DNA of 64,000 nucleotides from contig NC_067202.1 of assembly GCF_000699445.3 (NCBI RefSeq), positions 18,509,760 to 18,573,759 of the forward strand, read 5' to 3'. The DNA is from Schistosoma haematobium. Taxonomy: Eukaryota; Platyhelminthes; Trematoda; Strigeidida; Schistosomatidae. The position numbers and the translations under genes are program-made. Shown in pieces: positions 10,301 to 22,919 of the stretch; the stretch's first letter is position 1, and each line of letters opens with the position of its first letter. The notes beneath the pieces are model-generated. The model did no database searches, was not told the DNA's origin, and was given only the letters and a program-made list of their open reading frames with translations.

Positions 10301-13300
10301 GGACAAACAGTGTACTTCAGAGTACAGCACGGAAACAGTCATATTATGACAAGATTTATTTCGTCTTCTGGAGATAAGCTGTTCGGAAAGGACATTGCAG
10401 AATATTCTGAGGGATTTAGTGTTTAAACTGTTGATCGTTTCACAGTGTGTATAGTTTTGAATGTCAGTGTTTGATACTTCCAATACTTCTTTTCAGATCC
10501 CCACGGAACGAGAGGAAAGTCCACTGACCTCTATAATTGAAGGTGTAATTCAGTGTGCAGGTAACAATTATTGCTGGTATTTTGATGTAGAGTAACCATG
10601 TCGACAGATTTCTGTTATTATTATAAGAAGCTTTATTCAACATTATACTTTTCGTACAACATAGAATTCTCAGCATAAAGTATTTCAACAAGTTTCTTTT
10701 TCTTATATCTTGATCGATTGTGACGATAAATTTCGAATGATGACCAGTTAGATGTTAGGAATTCGATAATCCGCATTTGATTAATGTTTGTTCGTTTCAA
10801 TGCATATTGCCAGCCACCATGATGTCGCTGATTGTACCTTTCTGTATCCCGTATAGCGAAAGGTTGTAAACTTTTCATAAACGCGCCCGAATAGATTGTC
10901 AGCACAATAGACATATTGATATGCTAAAACGAACAACAAAACAGATAACTTGAAGAAATATATAGATCGAAGGAACAGGTAGCCCAGATATTCAAGCAGG
11001 CCGCCGGAAAAGTGTTATATTACTTTCCATTCGTACACGGACATCTGCATGTCAACATAGTAGCCTGCTGTTTTCGCTCACAGTGATCATGTATAACTGT
11101 ATTACAGTCTACAATGATTAGTTGATTTGAATGTAAGACAAATCGATCGAAGTGCAAATAAAGTGTTGAGGATAATCGTGAAGGATAAAGTCGAAATACG
11201 TTTCGTAAAATCACTGTACAAAAATTACTGTATACTGGATATTCAACGTCAATTATATGTTTACAATTCTTGAATGGAATTTTTGTAGTTACACCCGATA
11301 AAGAATCTTAGTGAAACCCAATAATGAAAATGTCTAATGTATTTGGAACAATGGAACACTGTATTGAAATCAAATTACATGTGTTTTTAATTCAACAACG
11401 GTCATTCTTATCACTGTAACAAATTACATTTGGGTTGTTGTGATGAAATTGTAACGGTTCTGTTTCAGTCTTTTGTGATAAATTACACAGACAGTGAATT
11501 TCGTGATCCACATTTTCTGACGTTTTCCTAACCCAATATTCCAAATGATAGAACCATGATGTGTGAATATCATCACAGTAAAATTGTGTATAGCTACTGG
11601 AGAGTGCTTACACATACATTTAACGACGGACTGATCACGACAGGTATATATGAACGACAATATTTGACAGACCATATATCCACTCATTCATTCACTTGCT
11701 CACTCACCCGCTCATTCACTCACGGAACAAACAGTCCCAGTTGTAGTCCTCGGTCATATCACTACTCAAACAGAAACAAAAGAGTGATGCTTGTAACTGA
11801 TAGTTGTTGTATACAATGCTCAATCTTCATGCCATACTGAAGTGATCATGTGTTGTCTTAAGGTCAAGCTGAGTTTCAAGATGAGCGTTTAGTGAAAGCG
11901 ATTCGGTGGGATACAATGTTTTGTCATTAAATGTGAGACAATGCACTAAATATTTGGTCAAACCGTATACACTGATCGGTTGAAATATGTAACTTAGTCT
12001 TGAACAGTAAATCTCAATGTTGACTATGTGTAATTTGAAATGTCGAAAGAATTGCACCGAGTTGAACATGTTTCTTGAAGATGTTACACTGAGAATGTTT
12101 TAAATTGAATCAGAAATTCAATTTTATCATTTTTCATTTACTAGTTAAACACTGGCCGCTTTCCATATCAGTAATGATGTAGAGCATGTTTTGTGAGGAT
12201 TTAGTATGAAAAACACTCTATCTGTGATCAGAAATGTTTAAGTCTTAATTTTACGGTACATGTGAATGATGAAACGAATTGTTATTTAATTCACGTGAAA
12301 TCAAAATTTTAGGCGTTTTTTTAAAATGAATTTCAGATGTGAGAAAAGTTCAAATAGTAACTCCTCGACAATGGATAAGAAGTGACACGTTAGTGAGCTT
12401 TGAAACATTCAAGTGTATGTTAAACCTTATTTAATCAGCATCGAATATTTACGCACTTGAATATATCACTTCTGGTTCATCATATTATAAATTCCAAGTG
12501 TAATTTTATTTAGCCATTCCACGATATCCAGTATTGTTTCTCTGTTGACGCTTCCCTTGCAAATAACAATTACACGTCGGTGTGCTGTTGGATATTCCAA
12601 ATGATTGAGCACTCAATTCGAACTACTACAGAAGACTTTACTTACTTCAAATTTACAGATGTGAGGGAACCTGAAATAACAACTACTGCAGAATTGATGA
12701 CAAGTGACACGTCAGTGAAGCCTAAACCTATCGAAGGTAGGTTAAACCTTATTTAATCAGCCTCGAATATTTACGCACTTGAATATATCACTTCTGGTTC
12801 ATCATATCATAAATTCCAAGTGTAATTTTATCTAGCCATTTCACGAAATTCAGTATTGTTTCTCTGTTGACGCTTCCCTTGCAATTAATAATTACACGTC
12901 GATTTGCTGTTGTATATTCAAAATGATTAAGCACTCAAATTGAACTATCACAGAAGTCTTTACTTTCACCAAATTTACAGATGTGAGGGAACCTGAAATA
13001 ACAACTACTGCAGAATTGATGACAAGTGACACGTCAGTGAAGCCTAAACCTATCGAAGGTAGGTTAAACCTTATTTAATCAGCCTCGAATATTTACGCAC
13101 TTGAATATATCACTTCTGGTTCATCATATCATAAATTCCAAGTGTAATTTTATTTAGCCATTCCACGATATCCAGTATTGTTTCTCAGTTGACGCTTCCT
13201 TGCAATTATTAATTACACGTCGGTGTGCTGTTGGATATTCCAAATGATTGAGCACTCAATTCGAACTACTACAGAAGACTTTACTTACTTCAAATTTACA

Positions 13301-16210
13301 GATGTGACAGAACCTGAAATAACAACTCCTGCAGAATTGATGACAAGTGACACGTCAGTGGAGCCTAAACCTATCGAGGGTATGTTAAACCTTATTTAAT
13401 CAGCATCGAATATTTCCGCACTTGAATATATCACTTCTGTTTCATCATATTATAAATTCCAAGTGTAATTTTATTTAGCCATTTCACGATATCCAGTATT
13501 GTTTCTCAGTTGACGCTTCCCTTGCAATTATTAATTACACGTCGGTGTGCTGTTGGATATTCCAAATGATTGAGCACTCAATTCGAACTACTACAGAAGA
13601 CTTTACTTACTTCAAATTTACAGATGTGACAGAACCTGAAATAACAACTCCTGCAGAATTGATGACAAGTGACACGTCAGTGGAGCCTAAACCTATCGAG
13701 GGTATGTTAAACCTTATTTAATCAGCATCGAATATTTCCGCACTTGAATATATCACTTCTGTTTCATCATATTATAAATTCCAAGTGTAATTTTATTTAG
13801 CCATTTCACGATATCCAGTATTGTTTCTCAGTTGACGCTTCCCTTGCAATTATTAATTACACGTCGGTGTGCTGTTGGATATTCCAAATGATTGAGCACT
13901 CAATTCGAACTACTACAGAAGACTTTACTTACTTCAAATTTACAGATGTGACAGAACCTGAAATAACAACTCCTGCAGAATTGATGACAAGTGACACGTC
14001 AGTGAAGCCTAAACCTATCGAAGGTAGGTTAAACCTTATTTAATCAGCCTCGAATATTTACGCACTTGAATATATCACTTCTGGTTCATCATATCATAAA
14101 TTCCAAGTGTAATTTTATTTAGCCATTTCACGATATCCAGTATTGTTTCTCTGTTGACGCTTCCCTTGCAATTATTAATTACACGTCGGTGTGCTGTTGG
14201 ATATTCCAAATGATTGAGCACTCAATTCGAACTACTACAGAAGACTTTACTTACTTCAAATTTACAGATGTGACAGAACCTGAAATAACAACTCCTGCAG
14301 AATTGATGACAAGTGACACGTCAGTGGAGCCTATACCTATCGAGAGTATGTTAAACCTTATTTAATCAGCATCGAGTAATTCCACACTTGAATATATCAC
14401 TTCTGTTTCATCATATCATAAATTCCAAGTGTAATTTTATTTAGCCATTTCACGATATCCAGTATTGTTTCTCTGTTGACGCTTCCCTTGCAATTAATAA
14501 TTACACGTCGATTTGCTGTTGGATATTCCACATGAATAAGGACTCTACTTGACTTACTACAGAAGTCTTTACTTTCACAAAATTTACATAGAAATCACGC
14601 CACAAAACGATGGATGAGATGATTTAATGCTCGGAAACGTATATGGTCTGTTGGCAGATTGTGTATTATCGAGGACGTGTTCGTTAGTTTTTCATTCAGT
14701 TTATACGATATCCAATTTATCTGAGTGATTGTAGTCACTGAAACACAACATGTAATTGTGGTCATCTTGAAAGTATTAGTTTCATTTCTAAAATCTCTTC
14801 TTTCTCATGCTTGTTCGATAAATCGAAGGTGTAGACAAGTCACGCTTTCAAATCGCAATTTATCATAGTCGATATATATGTACAGTAACAAAATTACTGA
14901 CGATTTACACAATATAAGACTGTTTCCTTTCTCATGAATGTGTAAAGTGAGTGTCTGCCGATACTTTTCAGTTCACCATGTGCTAGACTATTGGAATAAC
15001 ATTCCGATTCTGGAAGAATCACTCGATACATTAGTGTTCGGATCGCCTTCAGTATTTGTCGAACAAAATATTATTTTCACTAATCCAATGAGTCTGATGT
15101 GCTGACGTTAAACAGACTAGAACGTGGCCACATATTTTGAAACCTTCTATCACATGATAGGTTAAAGAGAATGTTTTTGTGGAAGCCACAATGATGATTC
15201 GAAAAACAAAGTCACTCTTCTTTTGTCTCTCCATCGAATCAACAACATTGAAAATAAGTTTTCGGTCTGAGAACTGCTGACCTTCATGCACTGATTTCGA
15301 AATAATCAGTGCTAGTGAGCTCACGAATTGATTGTGCACTTTACACATGCAGAAACGGTATACAAGATATAGATTGATGATAAAACTGATATCAGTTACA
15401 CGTTTTGTTATTCACGTATCTTTTGTTTGATAACTTGAAATGCCGTCTCCCTAACTTTTTTCCCAGTAAGTTGTTCAATACACAATTCCATTGAAAAATG
15501 CCAAAATGCGACAACATCAAGTGTGAAATGTATCTGGTCTGAAAAGGCTAATATCTGCATTAACAGCGATGATTATGATGTTGAAGTAAGTAATTGTTAA
15601 GATTCATAGATTGTTTACAACATTGCTACAATCCACATTGTACATCCGATTACTCGGAAGAAAATTTCATTTTAACGAATACGCTTCCATTTCTTGGTAA
15701 CAACAAACAATGAACAGAAACGTTGTTTAACACAAATGCATGGAGTCATATTAATTTTTGAGCTCACTGAGCTTTAAGTGACTTCAGAAATCCAATATGA
15801 AAGCGTATGTCAATGTGAATTGCCATGAATCACCGATGAAATCGGTTTGAGTGATGAAGCGTATTCCGTTGGAAATGGTATATTATGTTTGGATAATTAG
15901 TGAAAGTTTGTAGACTCTCGTTGTTAGAGCGCAGAACAAAGTAATCACTGAAATTCACACTGAAGATAAATTTCGGAAAAATACTGCAATAAACTGAACC
16001 TTGTTCGGTGAATATTTAATATTTAGTATTAATGCTACCGTTTCGTTTCTCTTTCAGGACACCACTTCAGAAATAAATGGAGGCAGTAAACATAATAACA
16101 CACCTCGTTACTTGTATATCGGGATACCAGTAGTCGTCGTCGTCGCTTTCTGTGTCATATGCATCGGTTGTGCTATTTGGATGTATAAGAGAAAGAAAAG
16201 TAATCCGTGA
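7307..16210 (+). CDS. PLXDC/CP391S-like type I membrane protein, copy A (16 exons, 479 aa)
   Basis: Exons: 7307-7311, 7411-7681, 7739-7808, 8102-8197, 8968-9018, 9967-10031, 10497-10560, seven 78-nt exons (12337-12414, 12659-12736, 12981-13058, 13302-13379, 13624-13701, 13946-14023, 14268-14345), 15467-15585, 16058-16210. All have AG/GT borders and matching phases; the total is 1440 nt. The first exon carries only ATGAG. Residues 8-24 form a hydrophobic signal peptide. Exons 3-7 (residues 93-207) carry FSFKYYG, ISRDG, DFIAVNWY and GGKISLYY followed by IP, the order seen in the nidogen-like part of PLXDC proteins. Residues 208-389 are the Thr/Pro-rich repeats. Residues 390-429 hold four Cys with 8, 9 and 8 residues between them (PSI-like). 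The helix is about 448-471, followed by a basic tail (YKRKK). The extracellular part probably lies on the parasite surface or is shed. The CP391S link is from memory. Extra micro-exons between 10561 and 12336 cannot be excluded. Confidence 0.8.
12337..14590 (+). repeat. Tandem exon cassette array of gene A (7 units of 322 bp)
   Basis: Exon starts are spaced 322, 322, 321, 322, 322 and 322 bp apart. Each unit is a 78-nt exon, phase 1 on both sides, plus an intron of about 244 bp. Exons 9 and 10 are identical, as are 11 and 12; the first (exon 8) is the most diverged. Because the exon is symmetric, any number of units keeps the frame. After the seventh unit the next acceptor region (about 14581) reads tttacat instead of tttacag, marking a broken eighth unit. 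The encoded repeat is rich in Thr, Pro, Ser and Glu, with a conserved TSDTSV-like core. Confidence 0.9.
15071..15407. other. 337-bp intronic block identical between gene copies
   Basis: This stretch of the intron before the PSI-like exon is identical base for base to 52935-53271 in gene B, whereas flanking intron differs by about 5 percent. It contains a minus-strand open frame of about 98 codons (starting M-C-K-V-H) without a recognisable domain. Conversion, a conserved element or a real antisense gene are all possible; I favour conversion. Confidence 0.5.
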
Positions 16211-16424
16211 TTTACAGAAATGGCTTATCGTTTGTTTTTATTATTTTGATCGAGTTGTTTTATTCTGTATTTCATCTGGAAACTTCTTTATATTCTGTTA
16301 ACCGTTTCAATTATTTGAACAAGTTTTATACAATTTTCTGTTTGTTAACGTATCGACTGAAGCCATTCTGTTGATTAAATAACTGAAATCGTTTTTGATA
16401 TTCACCTGAATTGTTTTTTCATTG

Positions 16425-16430
16425 AATAAA
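16425..16430 (+). terminator. Poly(A) signal of gene A
   Basis: Canonical AATAAA 215 bp after the stop codon, in a T-rich 3' UTR, conserved at the same place after gene B. Confidence 0.6.
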
Positions 16431-16439
16431 AGCTGAATT

Positions 16440-17630
16440 ATATTATAAGAGTTTTACAGCATTTAGTTTAGAAATGAGCAGTATTCTGTATATGTGATTA
16501 TGTGATCATTGCAATCAATAATGAATCCGTTGTGAATGTTCAATTTGATGTAGTCACCATGGGAAAATATTATTTGAAATTTACAACGGTCATTGTTATA
16601 AACTGATCAGTCAAAATACCATACTAGTTGAGCGTATACTCACGTAAGACTGAAGAACAGTGTGGATTGAATAAAGTAGTAACAGTCCGACCGTAGCATT
16701 GCTAAGATGACAGATTTGAAAAAGAGAAACACTACGGTGTTTCTACCAGTTGATGATCACTTCATTATACACTATTTATTTAATAATTATTCTCACTCAC
16801 ACGTAATTATGAGAAAGGATATTGGAAATATTCATTTGTCTTGTTTGGCTAAGTGTTCCCGTTGATGTTTAGGACTGCAATCACACGGTATGGCTCAACG
16901 TTAGATCGTGCATTGTACTATACGACTAGTCAGAGTAGACAATGATGTGACTCCATGTAAGATCATATAGATTGGGCAGTCACATCATGACATATCCACA
17001 ATTTTAGGATTCATTCCATTATTGCAATGTTACCACTAACAAATTAGATCATAATTCCAAACACTGTGTAACTTAACTGAACAAACCACATGTCACTGTC
17101 ACATTACACGTTCAGCATAACCCAAATGTGACTGATAGACTAGACTGAACACAAGAAACCAATCTATTCCACGGTCAAACATACAATTACCTAATACGTC
17201 GTATGCAAGTGGTTATGACATTTTTCTCCACCTTTTCAATTATGTACAACAACGAATATTAGGGTATACATTGTTTACTGCAAAACAACATTGAGCAAAT
17301 ATTTATCCAACATATGAGTCTAATTGATATAAACATTCCAATCCCTCAATGGAAATCCATTGTTCTTCTTACGTTGTGTGATAGTGTTTACGAATTAAAC
17401 GTAGACCTCCTGCAGACAAAATAGGATAATCAGTAGAATGAAAGATATAGCCGTAAAGAACTGTAATACGAAAACAAAAATGAAATAACGATGAGTTTTC
17501 TGAATGACAACTTAAGGAAGATGGGGAAATTGTGTATTTAGTGTATTGTTTACAAATAATGAAATTAGATCGTCATCAGGGTTTACTTCAATATACATGA
17601 ATATTTATACGAAAATGTAAACCAATCAAG
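16440..17630. other. Unassigned downstream flank of gene A
   Basis: Collinear with about 54290-55580 in the second copy apart from a roughly 70-bp extra segment in B near 54760-54845. The sub-block 17061-17367 is identical to 55011-55317 over 307 bp. No gene recognised. Confidence 0.4.
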
Positions 17631-17869
17631 GCAATATGGGTCAATAATCACAATGAAATAGAATAAGTCTCTACACATAATAGGTAAAAGTACAAGTTGA
17701 TGGTAGGATGACAGATGAACCGATAATAGTAAGAAGAATAAAATACAATAACAAAACTCTTATCAATAGTTAAACGTTGGCAATAAAAGGTCAAACAAAC
17801 GTGGGTAAATAGACTAGGAATAGTCAACGCAAAACATTAAAATCATTACGTAATAAGATGTGTGTAACT

Positions 17870-19345
17870 AATTAGATAGTGAAGAATACAAAGAGGCGGA
17901 TAATTACAAACCAATAATGGATGTGGAAATAAGGTTAACGATAACACAAATAGAATAAAATAAATAATGATAATAATAAAATTTGAAAAAATTGTTAGTT
18001 AACTTATAACTGGCCATGGATGCGATAAGGAGGTCACGTATTTCTTCTGTACACATAAATTGGAGTTATATGTACGAATTCCAATGGCTTCAGCTATATA
18101 TATGAGACGGGAACGGACTCCGTCGGGAAATGATGGAGGTATACGATAGATAACTCGAAATGATTTCGAATTATCTAAAGCATGACCGCTATCAATAAGA
18201 TGTGCCAATATAGAACTGCGAATAGATTTTCTCTGGCCCTTTATGTACCAAGTTGGAAGATGTTCACTCGTTCGTTGGTTAAGTTGCCTGGCAGTACGCC
18301 CCACAGGAGCAGCTGAGTTTGCAAATGTACATGGAAGAGACCAACTCAGGTAAATTATCCTTCGTTTGAGTAGACATCGCTGGTCGACAAGAGAAGGTCA
18401 ACGCAAGGTTGGCTGCGTAGAATGTCCTGGCGATTACTTTGGTTAACCTATATTTCAGAGTGTCACTAGCCACATCCCCGTTGAATTGCACTTTCATGTA
18501 TAAAGGTTTCTTACGAACAGTCGAAATCTCGGACTTCTTTATTATGTCATGCATGTACTTCTTAATTAACGCGCTGGTGTGGCCGATATCGGTCAGTTAG
18601 TTGTTGATAAATTCAAGCTCCTGACCTAGAGTGTCTACTGTACAGATCGTTTTTGCTCTGATGGTGAGACTTGGGTGTGAAACTGCAGAAGTGAGTATAT
18701 TGGCATGAAGAAGGGTTTCTTGCATACACGCTTCTACCTAATGTGCCGTCACTTCGTCTGCTTAGTGTGACGTCAAGGAAGTTCAGCTTATTATCATGCT
18801 CGCTGTCACCAGTGAAAGTGATCACTGGGTAAACACTGTTGAATTGGTCTAGGAGTTCCTCTTCACTAGTGTTCTGATCTACGATGATGAAGGTGTCGTC
18901 AGTGTATCGGCAATATGAATCAATTTTCTTAATACTCTCATTGAGAGGTCCATTTTCAAGCTTTGCTAGGATGAGGTCAGCTAAAATCGGGCCTAGAAGC
19001 GAGCCCATGGCTATACCGTCTATTTGTCTATAGTAAGTATTGTTGAAGACAAAATGTACATTCAGAGTGCATCTTAGGAGCAGTTCCCTTAAGCTATCGT
19101 TAGGCAAGCCAGTGTTGATTTTTGTTTCTGATATTTGCTTGCATATAAACTTAATAGTCTCTATAAGTGGTAAGTTGGTGAACAAAGATCCTACATCCAA
19201 TGAGATCATACTTTTCATACTAACAGTAATATTTTCTACTTTGGAGGTGAAGTTGAAGACATCTTTTATACTATTTCCAACAACTGATGACGATTTAATT
19301 GAAAACGATTGTTTTCTTATATGTGTTGTTCTAATTTTCACAATG
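17870..19345 (-). mobile_element. Penelope-like element (Cercyon-like), copy A, defective
   Basis: Minus strand. A PLE-type reverse transcriptase fragment spans 19341-18613, with a YRQIDGIAMGS block and the catalytic YTDD motif in YCRYTDDTF. It is followed by the C-terminal endonuclease region at 18554-17999, with the QLNQRTSEH motif of the GIY-YIG domain. Compared with copy B, about 13 bases are missing near 18300, which removes the YIGRT core and shifts the frame, and about 24 bases are missing near 18660, so this copy is dead. The 3' UTR runs to about 17870. The 5' part is not recognisable. Naming as Cercyon-like rests on my knowledge of schistosome PLEs, not on a search. Confidence 0.8.
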
Positions 19346-19373
19346 GGAATCTTTAATATTCTAAAATGATGAA

Positions 19374-20760
19374 ATGTTTTGCTCTAACAAAGTCTTCGTT
19401 CATAACAGGTGTTATATTGGTAGTTCTGATAGTAGTAGAAGTTCCAGTAGTGGTTCGATTGGTGCAAGTATTGTAATGCGTAGTAATATCATTAGTCTTG
19501 TTAGTGCTTTTAGTGATATGAGTATTAGAAGTATTAGTAGTGGTAGTAATATTACTGGTAAAGTCAGTAGTATTATTATAAATAGTCGTAGTAGTAGTGA
19601 TGTGAGTTGTTGTAATAGTATTAGCCCTGTTACTTTTAATTATTGCAATTGCTTTTGGTAGTATTGATAGCACCAATTTTAGTAGTGTCAGTAGATGTGG
19701 TGGTTGCAGTAACAGTATAAATGGGACTATTAGTTTTAGTAGTTTTACGATTGTTATTAGCAGTAGCGTCGTGATGTGTGTTACTGATGTCGACAGATAT
19801 ACGTTTTATGTATCACCAATCGAAAGTGAAATGCCTGTAGCCTGAAGGTTGAAGTCATTGAATAGAAGAGAACGAGAACAGTGATTGATTGTTGTGAAGA
19901 TAAAAGAACTATAAATTCAGAGATAATTGATTTACATTTTGCAAATGAAGAAGTTATTGTATGGTTCTAAGAATTTACCAAGAAATTATGTAAAGTTGTA
20001 TCAAAATACAATTGGTTGTCCCCACTTGCGTTCTCGTTCATTACAGTCGTAGTAATGGTCAATATGTTAGCAATATGGAAAGGTTCTATATATGTTGAGT
20101 GTTATTAAAAGGCATCTGAATAACAGATAAACATAGGTCTCATAGTCTGTTTGCACTTTGTGATGTTCTGGCGATCAGAACTTGGTTTACGACTGGTCTC
20201 TAGGAGTTCTGCCTACACCGTACTTTTGAAATTCGAAAACTCTACTCACAATCAAAGGCCGGTGATAACTTTGAAGTCGCGTTCCACTTCTTACTATTTA
20301 TAAGGAATCTTATCAGTAGCGTCCTCTATTGTAGTAGTGGAAGTTGTAGTATTGTTGTGATGTATACTACCTATGCTGGCTGATATCACTAATATGTACT
20401 ACAAATCAAAAATAAAATGTCTGGCAACAGAATAATGTGACAATCGAGTTGAAGAGAACGTTTATGTAATAAGAAGTGATTGTAACGAAAAAGAACTAAG
20501 GAACGATGAAGTTTATGAGGGACATTTGACGGAAGATGAACGAATGAAGTATTTTATGTACCGTTTTCATATTTTACGAAGACACTGTGATTTCGCATTT
20601 AAATTAAATTGGTTGGCCAAACCATGTCTTCGTTCACTGTGGTAATAATAATAATAAACATAGTATTAATAATGGAAGCGGCAATAATGTCAGTGGTATT
20701 ATTATTATGAGTAATTGTATCTTTGTATTATGATCATTACTGGTAAGCGGTTTATTTATG
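19374..20760. repeat. Degenerate AGT/ATT trinucleotide-rich DNA
   Basis: Patches near 19430-19610, 20320-20360 and 20640-20720 consist of imperfect agt/att/aat triplets. They create Ser-rich frames on one strand and Thr-rich frames on the other, which I regard as artefacts. A shorter related patch is at 60200-60330. The interval 19800-20320 holds nothing recognisable. Confidence 0.6.
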
Positions 20761-22006
<1,246 letters not shown>

Positions 22007-22919
22007 TTCACTTGCATGTGAACAATTGGCGACTTCATGTAATACTTAGATCTACACTTGCGTCTAATAATCACTCACATTCATCAGCACTACCTTTTGA
22101 ACAGGATAGAACAAAAAGTTATTTGTCGAAACAACAGATTCAAATCGATTGATGCTGAACGTAATTCGTGTTAGTCTACACTAATGAACGAAGCGTATCT
22201 ACATGTTATAGAGGTCTAACTCTCCCCAACAGATTCAAACTCGTGCTATTCAAATAAACAGTCTGAAGGGTAATCATCGAGCTATTTATACCAATAACGG
22301 GCTTCTGGTAATTGTGAGATGTTTACAATTCATTAAGGTTCATTACAATCCATTATTCTTTGAAAACTGATCAATGCTAAAAGATAAGACAAATAAAAAG
22401 TTGGCTAACATTCAGTGATTTATCACTTGTAATTGCTCCACAAAAGCATACAAGTTTGCTTTATATTAAGACAGATTATGCAGTAGACAATCAATCGCAG
22501 TGAACAAGTTCAATTTGTTAATCATAGATTTGACTAAAAGATTCAATTAACTGTAATTGCAGACACGACTGTTAAGTAATGGTGACAACAGTAATGATAA
22601 TAATACTGGTTCAAGTGTTATGTAGATTTTCAGACGTCATAACTAGTAAGATATTTGAACAGATCAGGTGCGAAACGGTTATTTTGACTAAACGTTAGAG
22701 CAGTGAAGCTCAGCATTAGAATAATCGTAAATTTGAAAAGAGAACTTGAATGAAACAAAAAACGGTGAGATTTGACATGCACACAAAAAATGATTGATTG
22801 CCTGTTTAAATGTGAAAAGCCCAACAGTAATACAATTTGCTATAGGGAATTCAATCTCTTTGTTATTTTGGTAATGGTAAAGTAAAATTTCAGCGAAGCT
22901 GAATAAAGATCTTAGACAT
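22007..22919. other. Unassigned intergenic sequence
   Basis: The part after about 22515 is collinear with 60710-61130. No gene, RNA or mobile element recognised. Confidence 0.4.

Noticed and set aside
11270..11310. Extra micro-exon between exon 7 and the repeat exons (tttgtag followed by ttacacccgat)
   Set aside because: In the required phase it runs into a stop or leaves a phase that does not match the next exon, and a direct join of 10560 to 12337 is already in frame.
12337..14590. CRISPR-like array or satellite
   Set aside because: Regular spacing comes from repeated exon-plus-intron units with splice sites and a conserved reading frame; the organism is a eukaryote.
19353..19676. Thr-rich or Ser-rich protein of about 100 residues
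   Set aside because: Both strands are open in the same place because of degenerate trinucleotide repeats. No conservation of frame with the second copy.
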